DNA of 64,000 nt from an uncultured Roseburia sp. (GTDB taxonomy: Bacteria > Bacillota > Clostridia > Lachnospirales > Lachnospiraceae): positions 1-64,000 of the forward strand of contig CANOCV010000004.1 of assembly GCA_947564465.1 (NCBI GenBank), read 5' to 3'. Below are positions 17,019-26,700 of this stretch, one piece after another. Position numbers and translations under genes: made by a program. Numbering within the stretch: position 1 is the first letter of the stretch; every line of letters starts with the position of its first letter. The notes under the pieces were generated by a model, which worked only from the letters and a program-made list of their open reading frames with translations, searched no databases and was not told where the DNA came from.

Positions 17019-18743
17019 TTGAGTAAGAATGAAGATTATTTGGACGACCTGTTAAATTCTGTATCAGGAAGAAATGACAGGGAAGATATTACACAGCTGC
17101 TGGATACGGTGCGTGAAAATGAAGAGAGGGCGATTCGGGATCGAGAGAGCAAGAAGCGCAGAAGAGATTTTGGAACGCAGATGTATCATGAATTTGATCA
17201 GGAGCTGCGTGCGGACAGCGATGACGATGATTTTATCCGCAGCTTTGAATTGGAACTGGACGCCGAGGCGGCAGACAAGCAAATGGAAGATATCCCTGTA
17301 AACGAGGAAGGGCAATTGTTGGACAGCCTCTGGGGTGAAGAAGAACGGCAGGAGAATATTCCCGCGGACGAGGAAACTTATCAGGATGATATTTCGGAGG
17401 AGGAGAAAAGTCAGCTGTTGGACGGCCTGTTGGAAGAGGATGCTCCGGCGGAAGAGATTACGGCAGGGGAGCCGCAGATTGATGATATGCTCCAGAGTGT
17501 TGACGGAATTATGGACGGAGTGAAGCAGCGTGTGGAGGACACCGGGAAGGAGATGTCGGACGAAGATCTTCTTGAGAGCTTTGGTTTGACAGAGGAAGCT
17601 TCAATAGATGCGGCTCCGTTAGAGGAAGCAGGACCGCAGCTTTCGGAGGATTTGTTTTTCGGAGATGAAACATCCTTTGGGGATGAATCAGCAGCGGAAG
17701 AGGAGCAGATACAGGATGAAGCAGCGCTTGCGCAGGAGATGGAGAGCAGCTCGGATGACGGATTGCTGGATTTGCTTTCGGGTCTAACAGAGGACTCGGA
17801 GTTGACGGATATTGAGGCATTATTAAAGGCTGACGAGAATGGCGAGGAAATCGAAAGCGGGGGTCAAAGTGAAGATCTGGAGATGTTGGAGAGCATAAAG
17901 GAGCTTGCGGACATTAACCCAAAGAAAAAGAAAAAAGAGAAAAAGAAGGGCGCATTTTCCAAGTTTCTGAATGCCCTTTTCGGAGATGATGATGATGAAC
18001 CGTCAAATAAAAAGGTTGCCGAGGAAGGATCGCTTGAAAGTCTGACGGATGAGAACCTTGAAATTTTAAGGGAGCTGGATTCTACCGAAAAAGGAGAGAC
18101 AAAAAAGGCGAAGAAGGAAAAGAAAAAGAAGAAAGAAAAAAAGGAAAAGGCGCCGAAGCCGCCAAAGCCGAAGAAAGAAAAGAAACCGAAGCCGCCAAAG
18201 GAGAAGAAGCCGAAGGAGCCGGATTTATCGCCGCCGCTTCCTAAAAAGCCGGTGATTTTGATAACAGTTATGGCAGCCTCTATTTTGCTGCTGATTATGC
18301 TGGGCGGTAATTTTGTGGGCTATTCGGGAGGCGTATCGGAAGCGAAGGAGAAGTATCGAAACGGTGATTATGTGGCGGCATATTCTGCGATTGCGGGTCT
18401 TGATGTGAAAGAAAAAGACGAAGAGCTTTATCAGCAGTGCGCGATCATGGCCATGATCCAGGAGCAATATGATTCTTATGTGGCGCTTATGGATGCCGGG
18501 CAGTATGCGATGGCGTTGGATTCCCTGATCCGTGGAATCGGAAGGTATGATAAGTTTTATGAGCGGGCGGAGGAATATGGGATTCTTATGGAGTACGGCA
18601 AGATGGAGTCGCAGATAGAGCAGATGTTAGAGTCGCAGTTTTCAGTCACACCGGAACAGGCGAGAGAGCTGTATGGGCTGCGCCGACGGGAAGAGTACAG
18701 TATAGGACTTCGGCAGGTGCTTGAGAATTTAGGACTGGAGTAG
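17019..18743 (+). CDS. Large acidic, Lys/Pro-rich single-pass membrane protein
   Basis: Not recognised. The 574-residue protein has a long, highly acidic, low-complexity N-terminal half (about 60-290, repeated 'SQLLDGLLEE'-like and 'EE' segments), then Lys-rich blocks (about 295-310 and 355-400; KPPKPKKEKKPKPPKE), one transmembrane helix (about 411-429) and a C-terminal helical domain (about 435-574) resembling tetratricopeptide-type repeats ('YRNGDYVAAYSAIAGLD', 'LMDAGQYAMALDSL'). With no signal peptide, the acidic half is probably cytoplasmic and the helical domain outside. TTG at 17019 is chosen because GGAGG (17006-17010) is 8 bases before it; an ATG at 16998 precedes that site. hisH follows only 4 bases later, yet a functional link to histidine synthesis is unlikely. 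Confidence 0.75.
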   Translation: MSKNEDYLDDLLNSVSGRNDREDITQLLDTVRENEERAIRDRESKKRRRDFGTQMYHEFDQELRADSDDDDFIRSFELELDAEAADKQMEDIPVNEEGQLLDSLWGEEERQENIPADEETYQDDISEEEKSQLLDGLLEEDAPAEEITAGEPQIDDMLQSVDGIMDGVKQRVEDTGKEMSDEDLLESFGLTEEASIDAAPLEEAGPQLSEDLFFGDETSFGDESAAEEEQIQDEAALAQEMESSSDDGLLDLLSGLTEDSELTDIEALLKADENGEEIESGGQSEDLEMLESIKELADINPKKKKKEKKKGAFSKFLNALFGDDDDEPSNKKVAEEGSLESLTDENLEILRELDSTEKGETKKAKKEKKKKKEKKEKAPKPPKPKKEKKPKPPKEKKPKEPDLSPPLPKKPVILITVMAASILLLIMLGGNFVGYSGGVSEAKEKYRNGDYVAAYSAIAGLDVKEKDEELYQQCAIMAMIQEQYDSYVALMDAGQYAMALDSLIRGIGRYDKFYERAEEYGILMEYGKMESQIEQMLESQFSVTPEQARELYGLRRREEYSIGLRQVLENLGLE

Positions 18744-18747
18744 AGGT

Positions 18748-19368
18748 ATGATAGCAATCATTGATTACGATGCCGGCAATTTGAAAAGCGTGGAGAAAGC
18801 GCTTAAGCTTCTCGGCCAGGAATGTATGGTGACAAGGGATTTTAAAAGCATTGAGAAGGCGGACAAGGTGATTCTTCCTGGTGTCGGCGCTTTTGGGATG
18901 GCAATGGAGAATCTGAAAAAATACGATTTGGATAAGGTGATTACAGAGGTCTGTGAAAAACGGATACCGCTGCTTGGGATCTGTCTGGGACTGCAGCTTT
19001 TGTTTGACGGAAGTGAGGAGAGCAGCGGCGTGGAAGGGCTGCATCTCCTTTCCGGCAGCATTAAGAAGCTTCCGGATGAAGCCGGACTTAAGATCCCTCA
19101 TATCGGCTGGAATTCGTTGGAGTTTCAAAACAATGGACGCCTGTTTGACGGGATTTCACAGAATGCTTATGTTTATTTTGTACATTCCTATTATCTGGAA
19201 GCGCAGGAGGCACAGATCGTGAAGGCAGTGACGGATTATGGCACGACAATCCATGCTTCCGTGGAAAAGGGAAATGTATTTGCCTGTCAGTTCCATCCGG
19301 AGAAAAGCAGCAGTGTGGGACTTGCTATTTTGAAGAATTTTGCTGCGATAGAGGGAGGAAGACTGTAA
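18748..19368 (+). CDS. hisH: Imidazole glycerol phosphate synthase, glutaminase subunit
   Basis: Class I glutamine amidotransferase, 206 residues, that supplies ammonia to HisF in histidine and purine-linked AICAR formation. Catalytic Cys79 lies in '[10 protein letters not shown]', and His183 and Glu185 in 'QFHPEKS'; the oxyanion segment 'PGVGAFG' is present. It overlaps the hisF start by one base (TAATG), so the two subunits are co-translated. The rest of the his pathway is not in this window. Confidence 0.97.
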   Translation: MIAIIDYDAGNLKSVEKALKLLGQECMVTRDFKSIEKADKVILPGVGAFGMAMENLKKYDLDKVITEVCEKRIPLLGICLGLQLLFDGSEESSGVEGLHLLSGSIKKLPDEAGLKIPHIGWNSLEFQNNGRLFDGISQNAYVYFVHSYYLEAQEAQIVKAVTDYGTTIHASVEKGNVFACQFHPEKSSSVGLAILKNFAAIEGGRL

Positions 19369-20129
19369 TGTTTACAAAGCGAATCATACCATGTCTGGAT
19401 GTAAATAACGGCAGGGTCGTAAAGGGCGTCAATTTTGTGGATTTAAAGGATGCGGGAGATCCGGTGGAAATTGCGGCGGCATATGACAGGGCCGGTGCGG
19501 ATGAGGTTGTTTTTTTGGATATTACCGCGTCTTCTGATGCGCGCTCCACTGTCGTGGATATGGTAAGACGCGTGGCGGAAAAGGTGTTCATTCCGTTTAC
19601 CGTAGGCGGAGGGATACGCACGGTCGATGATTTTAAGGTATTGCTGCGTGAGGGGGCGGATAAGATTTCCATCAACTCTGCTGCGATTAATACGCCGGAT
19701 CTGATTCGTGAAGCCGCGGAAAAGTTCGGGAGCCAGTGCGTCGTGGTTGCCATTGACGCGAAGAGACGTGAGGATGGCTCAGGTTGGAATATCTACAAGA
19801 ACGGCGGTCGCATTGACGTGGGAATGGATGCCGTTGAATGGGCCAGAAAGGTAGATGAGCTTGGCGCGGGCGAGATACTTTTGACAAGTATGGACCGTGA
19901 CGGAACGAAAGCGGGGTACGATACCCAGCTTACACGGATGATTGCTGAAAGTGTATCTATTCCTGTGATTGCTTCGGGAGGAGCAGGCACAAAGGAGCAT
20001 TTTTACGAGGCGCTGACGGATGGAGGAGCGGATGCGGCATTGGCGGCTTCGCTGTTCCACTATAAAGAGCTTGAGATATCGGAATTGAAACACTATCTTG
20101 CAGAGCGTGGCCTGTCCGTTAGGATTTGA
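19368..20129 (+). CDS. hisF: Imidazole glycerol phosphate synthase, cyclase subunit
   Basis: A 253-residue (beta-alpha)8 barrel that joins ammonia from HisH to PRFAR, releasing IGP and AICAR. Catalytic Asp11 (IIPCLDV) and Asp130 (VVVAIDA) are both present, with phosphate-binding loops 'TVGGGI' and 'ASGGAG'. Length and start are standard. About 80 bases follow before ung, containing an imperfect GC-rich hairpin (CCCTCCGCC against GGCGAGGG, about 20131-20168). Confidence 0.97.
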   Translation: MFTKRIIPCLDVNNGRVVKGVNFVDLKDAGDPVEIAAAYDRAGADEVVFLDITASSDARSTVVDMVRRVAEKVFIPFTVGGGIRTVDDFKVLLREGADKISINSAAINTPDLIREAAEKFGSQCVVVAIDAKRREDGSGWNIYKNGGRIDVGMDAVEWARKVDELGAGEILLTSMDRDGTKAGYDTQLTRMIAESVSIPVIASGGAGTKEHFYEALTDGGADAALAASLFHYKELEISELKHYLAERGLSVRI

Positions 20130-20212
20130 CACCCTCCGCCGAAATGTCCATAAGCCTAAGGCGAGGGGCGCTGCTCAAGAGGGGCATCGCAATAAGGAGA
20201 GGAATATATATT

Positions 20213-20890
20213 ATGGGAATGATTACAAATGATTGGCTGCCGGATATACAGGAAGAGTTCAAGAAGCCTTATTACAGGGAGTTGTACCAATTTGTGAAGC
20301 AGGAATACAGTACGCATGTGGTGTATCCTCCGGCGGACGATATTTTTAATGCACTTCATTTGACGCCTCTCGGAAAAGTAAAGGTATTGATTCTGGGACA
20401 GGACCCATACCACAATGAGCATCAGGCGCATGGACTGAGTTTCTCCGTTCTTCCGGAGCAAAGGACTCTGCCGCCGTCATTGCAGAATATTTATCAGGAA
20501 TTGCATGATGATGTGGGGTGCGATATACCGAACAACGGATATTTGAAGAAATGGGCCGATCAGGGCGTGCTGCTTTTGAACACGGTTTTGACAGTGCGGG
20601 CGCATCAGGCTAATTCCCATCAGGGAAAAGGGTGGGAGCAATTTACGGATGCAATCATTCATGCAGTCAATGAGCAGAACCGTCCGGTTGTATATTTGCT
20701 CTGGGGCAAACCGGCGCAGAGTAAGATTCCGATGCTGACCAATCCGAAGCATCTGATTCTGAAAGCGCCGCATCCGAGTCCGTTGTCGGCGTACCGGGGG
20801 TTTTTCGGGTGCAGGCACTTTAGTCAGGCTAATGAGTTCCTTTCCAAAAACGGCGTAGAGCCGATTGATTGGCAGATTGAGAATGTGTAA
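20213..20890 (+). CDS. ung: Uracil-DNA glycosylase
   Basis: Family 1 uracil-DNA glycosylase, 225 residues, removing uracil from DNA as the first step of base excision repair. The water-activating motif GQDPYH (62-67, Asp64) and the DNA-intercalation motif HPSPLS (187-192) are intact. ATG at 20213 follows AAGGAGAGG at 10 bases; a longer in-frame extension has no ribosome site. The next gene overlaps its last codons. Confidence 0.97.
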   Translation: MGMITNDWLPDIQEEFKKPYYRELYQFVKQEYSTHVVYPPADDIFNALHLTPLGKVKVLILGQDPYHNEHQAHGLSFSVLPEQRTLPPSLQNIYQELHDDVGCDIPNNGYLKKWADQGVLLLNTVLTVRAHQANSHQGKGWEQFTDAIIHAVNEQNRPVVYLLWGKPAQSKIPMLTNPKHLILKAPHPSPLSAYRGFFGCRHFSQANEFLSKNGVEPIDWQIENV

Positions 20891-21701
20891 AAAGATGAAA
20901 GTATATATAGATCAAAGTCAGGTTGTGGACAGAACCTTGTTGGAAAAAGATAAATTATCATATGCAGTGCTGTTTCAGGTGCTGGGCGGGACCGTTAAGA
21001 AGATCGTTACGGATCATGAGCGTCTTATCATAGCGCATACGGCTCCGGTTTATCCGACTTGGATATGGGCTCCGGATGATGTGAATGGTGCGGAATTAGA
21101 GAGTATATATCAGGTGATACGAAAAGAGTTTGTCCCTGTCGTGTATTACCGGTTTAACACGAAATATGAAATTGCGGAGTATCTGATAAGACGGTTTTCG
21201 GAAGAAAAACAGGATGAATGGAAAGTTGCGGTAAATATTGCAGCGTATGAGTGCCATAAAGCGAAAGCGCCGGTCAGAGCGGTGGACGGGCATCTGGAGC
21301 GGATAGCCAGAGAAGATACCGCGCTTGCTTCACGTATGATAAGGGAAGCATCTCTTGCGATAGGCGACCGGGTATTTACGCCGGAAGAGAGCATGGAAGC
21401 GGCAAAGGAACAGTTGGAGCGGCAATGCCTGTACATATGGAGAAACGGCAAAGGAAAGCCGGTGGCATTTTGTGACAGAAACGCAGACGAAAACTATGTG
21501 AAGATTTCACAGGTTTATACTGTTTCTGAGGAGAGAGGGAAAAGCTACGCAGGGCAGATGATTTATGAAATTTGTTCCGAGATTTTGAAAGAAGGACAGA
21601 TTCCGATTCTGTATGCGGACGCGGATTATATTCCGTCCAATCGCTGTTATCAAAATATCGGATTCGAGATAATGGGGAAAATTGCTACAATTAGCGTATA
21701 A
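20883..21701 (+). CDS. GNAT-family N-acetyltransferase
   Basis: A protein of about 272 residues whose C-terminal half has the GNAT fold: 'ISQVYTVSEERGKSYAGQMI' gives the acetyl-CoA binding loop (V-x-E-x-RGKSYA), and 'ASNRCYQNIGF'-type sequence (here PSNRCYQNIGF) is the usual C-terminal motif. The N-terminal half (1-130) is a separate domain common in 'GNAT family' proteins of Firmicutes that lack a defined substrate. Start is uncertain: ATG at 20883 overlaps the ung end by 8 bases, and ATG at 20895 is four codons later; neither has a clear ribosome site, so coupling to ung is likely. Strong hairpins follow. Confidence 0.82.
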   Translation: MCKKMKVYIDQSQVVDRTLLEKDKLSYAVLFQVLGGTVKKIVTDHERLIIAHTAPVYPTWIWAPDDVNGAELESIYQVIRKEFVPVVYYRFNTKYEIAEYLIRRFSEEKQDEWKVAVNIAAYECHKAKAPVRAVDGHLERIAREDTALASRMIREASLAIGDRVFTPEESMEAAKEQLERQCLYIWRNGKGKPVAFCDRNADENYVKISQVYTVSEERGKSYAGQMIYEICSEILKEGQIPILYADADYIPSNRCYQNIGFEIMGKIATISV

Positions 21702-21738
21702 CAAAAGCAGCTGCGTAATTTGCGCAGCTGCTTTTGTT
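21700..21738 (+). terminator. Terminator after the acetyltransferase gene
   Basis: Perfect 16-bp stem: AACAAAAGCAGCTGCG (21700-21715) pairs with CGCAGCTGCTTTTGTT (21723-21738), loop of 7. The 3' arm ends in CTTTTGTT, giving a rho-independent terminator on the + strand; the mirror A/T content makes it possibly bidirectional. Confidence 0.85.
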
Positions 21739-21773
21739 ATATCATAGGAAAGTCAAAGTCTTTCCTATGATAT
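21739..21773. repeat. Second perfect hairpin between convergent genes
   Basis: ATATCATAGGAAAG (21739-21752), loop of 7, CTTTCCTATGATAT (21760-21773). It abuts the preceding terminator. Transcription from the - strand ABC-F gene would reach it; it could be part of a two-way terminator. Confidence 0.7.
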
Positions 21774-21845
21774 AAAAAGCCCTCCGGGCAGGATCGCCAT
21801 GCGGCGGAGAGGAAAAATGCCGTATATGCGGCCCGCCGCAGGCGG

Positions 21846-21868
21846 AGAATCCGGCAGAGCCGGATTCT
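21846..21868. terminator. GC-rich hairpin at the 3' end of the ABC-F gene
   Basis: AGAATCCGGC (21846-21855), loop AGA, GCCGGATTCT (21859-21868), then TTGTTAT on the + strand. It lies 14 bases beyond the - strand stop codon. The T-rich side is on the + strand, so as a terminator it would suit + strand transcripts better; for the ABC-F gene the role is uncertain. Confidence 0.5.
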
Positions 21869-21881
21869 TTGTTATATGGAT

Positions 21882-23522
21882 TTAGTTGTCGTTTGCATCG
21901 TCCTCCGACATTGCATATACCTGACGTTTTCTTGCCATTTCATCATTTTCTAAGTATTCGTCATAAGTCGTAATCTTATCAATGATGGTTCCGTTTGGCA
22001 TAAATTCAATGATCCGGTTTGCCGTGGTCTGTGTGATCTGATGGTCACGGGAGGCAAACAGGACAACGCCCGGGAATTTAATCAAACCGTTGTTTAGAGC
22101 GGTAATTGCCTCCATATCAAGGTGGTCGGTCGGCTCGTCTAAGATCAGGACGTTGGTTGCCATAATCATCATGCGCGAGAGCAGGACACGCACTTTTTCA
22201 CCGCCTGAGAGGACACGCATTTTTTTCATGCCGTCGTCACCGGCAAAGAGCATTCTGCCTAAGAATCCCCGCACATAGGTTGCGTCCTTGATCTCGGAAA
22301 ACTGAGTCAGCCAGTCGGTGATTACCAGATCCGTGTCAAAAATCGCTGTATTGTCTTTCGGGAAATAGGACTGGGAGGTTGTCACGCCCCATTTGTATGT
22401 TCCTTCATCCGGTTCCATCTCACCGGCAAGAATCTTAAACAGGGTGGTTTTTGCCAGCTCATTGCTTCCTACGAAGGCCACTTTGTCGTCATGTCCCAAG
22501 ATAAAAGAAACATTATCCAATACCTTTACGCCGTCGATTGTCTTGCTGATATTTTCAACGGTAAGCACTTCATTTCCGATTTCACGGCTTGGGCGGAAGT
22601 CAATGTACGGATATTTTCTGCTGGAAGGCTTGATCTCGTCAAGCTGGATTTTTTCCAGCGCGCGTTTTCTTGAGGTCGCCTGTTTGGACTTGGAAGCGTT
22701 TGCGGAGAAGCGGGAAATAAATTCCTGCAGCTCTTTGATTTTTTCTTCTTTTTTCTTGTTGGCCTCTTTCATCTGCTTTACAAGAAGCTGGCTGGATTCA
22801 TACCAGAAGTCATAGTTTCCGGCATAGAGCTGGATTTTGCCGTAATCAATATCAGCTGTGTTCGTACAGACCTTATTTAGAAAATAGCGGTCGTGCGAGA
22901 CTACGATAACGGTATTTTCAAAGTTAATCAGAAATTCTTCTAACCATGCGATTGCATCCAAATCAAGGTGGTTCGTCGGCTCGTCAAGAAGCAGGATATC
23001 AGGGTTGCCAAAAAGAGCCTGGGCGAGCAGAACCTTGACTTTTTGCGCTCCCGGAAGGTCTTTCATCAGGGCGTAATGGTCTTCCGGCAAAATACCGAGG
23101 CCGTTTAAGAGCATAGCGGCGTCGCTCTCCGCGTTCCAGCCGTCCATTTCGGCAAATTCACCCTCAAGTTCACTGGCACGGATTCCGTCCTCATCCGTGA
23201 AATCCTCCTTGGCGTAAATGGCCTCCTTTTCCTTCATAATATCATAGAGACGTTTGTTTCCCATGATAACGGTATCAAGCACGGAATAATCGTCATATTT
23301 AAAATGATCCTGCTGTAAAAAGGAAAGACGCTGCCCCGGTGTGATGACAATATCGCCGTTTGTCGGTTCCAGCTGTCCGGAGAGAATTTTTAGGAACGTA
23401 GATTTTCCGGCGCCGTTTGCACCGATCAGACCGTAACAGTTTCCCTCTGTAAATTTGATATTCACATCCTCAAACAGTGCTTTTTTTCCAATACGCAGAG
23501 TTACATTATTTGCACTAATCAT
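21882..23522 (-). CDS. ABC-F family ATPase (YkpA/YbiT-like)
   Basis: A soluble duplicated ATPase of 546 residues with two nucleotide domains and no membrane part; ABC-F proteins act on the ribosome. NBD1: Walker A GANGAGKST (34-42), Walker B LLLDEP (177-182). NBD2: signature LSGGE (438-442), Walker B LILDEP (459-464). The other two motifs are altered: NBD1 signature is LPGAQ (156-160) and NBD2 Walker A is GSNELAKTT (352-360), with Ala357 in place of the invariant Gly. Those two belong to the same composite site. The inter-domain linker (about 250-310) is Lys/Glu-rich. The start at 23522 has GAGGAG upstream; a 44-codon upstream extension is not credible. It is the only intact gene on the - strand. 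Confidence 0.92.
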   Translation of the reverse strand: MISANNVTLRIGKKALFEDVNIKFTEGNCYGLIGANGAGKSTFLKILSGQLEPTNGDIVITPGQRLSFLQQDHFKYDDYSVLDTVIMGNKRLYDIMKEKEAIYAKEDFTDEDGIRASELEGEFAEMDGWNAESDAAMLLNGLGILPEDHYALMKDLPGAQKVKVLLAQALFGNPDILLLDEPTNHLDLDAIAWLEEFLINFENTVIVVSHDRYFLNKVCTNTADIDYGKIQLYAGNYDFWYESSQLLVKQMKEANKKKEEKIKELQEFISRFSANASKSKQATSRKRALEKIQLDEIKPSSRKYPYIDFRPSREIGNEVLTVENISKTIDGVKVLDNVSFILGHDDKVAFVGSNELAKTTLFKILAGEMEPDEGTYKWGVTTSQSYFPKDNTAIFDTDLVITDWLTQFSEIKDATYVRGFLGRMLFAGDDGMKKMRVLSGGEKVRVLLSRMMIMATNVLILDEPTDHLDMEAITALNNGLIKFPGVVLFASRDHQITQTTANRIIEFMPNGTIIDKITTYDEYLENDEMARKRQVYAMSEDDANDN

Positions 23523-23718
23523 GATAGATATCTCCTCATTTTTTATTTCACAGTAGTTTTCAATTACACTAATTCGTATCATACTAAAAACAGGGGCGAA
23601 AATCAACCGAAACTTTCCATATTTAATATTATTTTTGTTGAAAGAAAATATCATTTATATTAAAATTAATATAAATAAGACAAAAATGAAGCTGTGATAT
23701 TAGAAAGGAAGGGATAAA

Positions 23719-26700
23719 ATGAAAAAAATACCAAAAAAGCTCCATTTTTTATTGATTTTCGTTTTGATTTTGACACAGGCGCCGTTTGGCGGACTTTTCT
23801 CAGTGATTGCGGCGGAGACAGGGGTGATTGCATCGGGAACGTGCGGAAGCGATGCAGCCTGGGAACTGACGGAGGATACTGTGGAGGGCTGGGATTTGGG
23901 TTCTGACAAGACGCCTTATAAGCTGACGATAACGGGAAGCGGCGATATGAGCTGGACGGGTACGAATTCGCCGTGGTACGCTTATCGGGAGACGGTTACG
24001 TCCGTATCCATTGCAGACGGGATTACGTCGATTCCTGATAAGGCTTTTTATCAGTTTACCAGTTTAAAGACAATTGCGCTGCCCGACAACGTAGTTTCCA
24101 TTGGCGGTCAGGCATTTTTTTGGAATTCGCTTCTGGAAGAAGTGAGCTTCGGAAGCAATCTGGAGACAATCGGGGACGGTGCGTTTAGTGAATGTACGTC
24201 TTTGGTATCCGTTACGCTTCCGGACAGTGTGACAAGTATCGGGAAAAGTGGGTTTTCGGGAACGAGCAAACTTGAGACTTTCGAATGCGGAACGGGACTG
24301 AAAACGATTGGTGATACGGTGTTTTCCGGGGCCGGCCGGCTTAAGAGTATCACATTTAGTCCGGTTTTGGAAAAAATTGGCAACCAGGCGTTTATCAATT
24401 GCAGGGCATTACAGAGCGTTGCGCTTCCGGAAAGTGTTACTTATCTGGGATACAATGCGTTTAGGTATTCCGGATTGACGAGCTTTGCGGTTCCGAAAAA
24501 TGTAACAAGTATCGGTTATGCCGTTCTGGGGGAATGTGAAAAATTGGCGGAAATTACCGCGGACGGCAACGCCGATTTTCAGATTATCGATCATATCTTA
24601 TATGAGATGAAGAACGGTACGCCTTATCGCGTAATTGCGTATCCGGCTGCGCTTGATTCCGATTCGCCGGTTGTGATTGCAGAGGGTACCGAAATTTTGG
24701 ATCGTTACGCGTTTTCGAATGCATCGAAAGTTTCTGCGTTTACGCTGCCGTCTACTTTAAAAAACATTGAGGCGTACTGTTTTTCGGCTTGCGGAAAATT
24801 GACGGAAATTCATATCCCGGATTCCGTAGAACGGGTAGACAGTTATGCATTTACGAGAACCGGATTGGAGACGGTGACGGTCGGAAAAGGCCTTAAGGAA
24901 TGGGATCGTAATGCATGGTATAGTAAGTCGTTGGCAAATATTACGATTTCAGAGGAGAATCCGTATCTTGCTTCGTGGGATAATCTTGTTTTCAATAAGG
25001 AAAAGACAAAGCTGTTTTGTTATCCGTCGGCCAAGAGTGATGAGGTTTATCATATTCCGGATACCGTGGAGCGGATTGAACCGTATGCCATAACTTATGT
25101 TCCTGCTCTTGTGGAATTGTATATGCCAAAGTCTTTGAAATCTCTGTATTATAATTTGGCGATTCAGGCGAATGCGAATTTGAAGTCCATTTATTTTTTG
25201 GGAGATGCGCCTACCGCAGGAGCTTCGAGTATAAAAAATAATTCCGCAAATTTGATTTTGTATCGGACGCGCGTGTCGACAGGCTGGGATGCCGTTGCAT
25301 GGAATGATTTTACATTTGCGGACTATATTCCGGAGGGAACGGTGATGACTGACGGGACCTGCGGTGATCTTACCTGGAAGTATGAGGGGGATATCGGACG
25401 GCTGACAATTACCGGAGCCGGTGAGGTGCCGGATTTCACCGAGCAGGAGCCGGCGCCTTGGAGTGAATATTTTATTCAGACTATCGAGGCGAGGGAGGTT
25501 ACGGCCTTTGGAAATTATGCGTTTGTAAATAAAGACGCGCTGCTTCGCATGGAAGCGGGAGCTGCTCTGGAGCGGATAGGAGCGCATACGTTTGCAGGCT
25601 GTGACAAATTGCGTTTTGTAGATATTGCCGAAGCAAAAAATATCGGCGCCGCGGCATTTTTGAATAACCGTTCGCTTGAAGGGGAGCTTGCGCTTTGTCA
25701 TGTGGAGACGATCGGAGAGGAGGCTTTTAAGGGATGTGAGGGAATTACGGATGTAACGCTTGGAAGCGTTCTTGCGTCGCTTGAGAGAGAAGTCTTTGCG
25801 GATTGTACCGCCGTAAAGAGTTTTGTTATTCCAGGCAGTGTATCGGCAATCGGCGAAGGCGCGCTTAAGGGATGTGTAAATCTGCGGACCGTCAATATTC
25901 CGGCGGCGGCGGACACGATCGGCGCACAGGCGTTTGCCGGGAATACGGCGTTGGAGAAGGTATATTTCTATGGAGACGTACCTGCAGACTGGGCTGCGGA
26001 CAGCTTTATGGACTGCGGGCAGGCATTGACGCTTTATTATCGCAGTGTGCAGACAGACTGGGAACAGTTTGAAGGCGTTTGGAATGAACTGCCGCTTGTA
26101 GCGCAGGAGAAGTTTTATGAGGAGAAGAAGGATCATTATTCTTTTATGAATACTTCCGGTTCGTTTGGTTATCCTTATGATTATCGGATCGGACGGCGGC
26201 GTTATGTGGATGTGCTTGACAGCATTATAATGGGAAGTTATTATTATGCGACTTCCGACGAGTGGAAAGGCTCCTGTTATGGTATGGCGGTTTCCACATT
26301 GGATTTTTATGAGAATCAGAAACTGAATGCGGCGGATTATGACGCTTTGGCAGGAAATCTATATGACCTTGCCGCGCCGCACGACAAGAACGCGAAGCTG
26401 ACGGCGCTTATCGAAGAGTATCAGGTTTCCCAGTTTCATCCGGTTGTTGCGGGATATCAGGGGATTATTTATAAAAACAAAGGAAAGTATAAAGAGATTG
26501 TGCAGAAGGTGGAGGAATTTGAACGTTCCGGCGGACTTACGGTTGACAATACTGCGGAGCCGATTGCTCTTTTAATTTATTCCCCAACCAGACAGCATTC
26601 AGTGATTCCGGTTTCAATCGACCAGGCGGAAAACGGGGATTTCCTGGTGCAGGTGTATGAGCCGAATAAGCCTTCTGCCCTGCAGACGTTGAAAATTTAT

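Noticed and set aside
23523..23654. N-terminal extension of the ABC-F protein
   Set aside because: AT-rich, no ribosome site, and the family starts at the codon at 23522.
24949..26136. 395-codon reading frame on the - strand
   Set aside because: Long only because the LRR gene on the + strand avoids certain codons; basic, low-complexity product without start signal.
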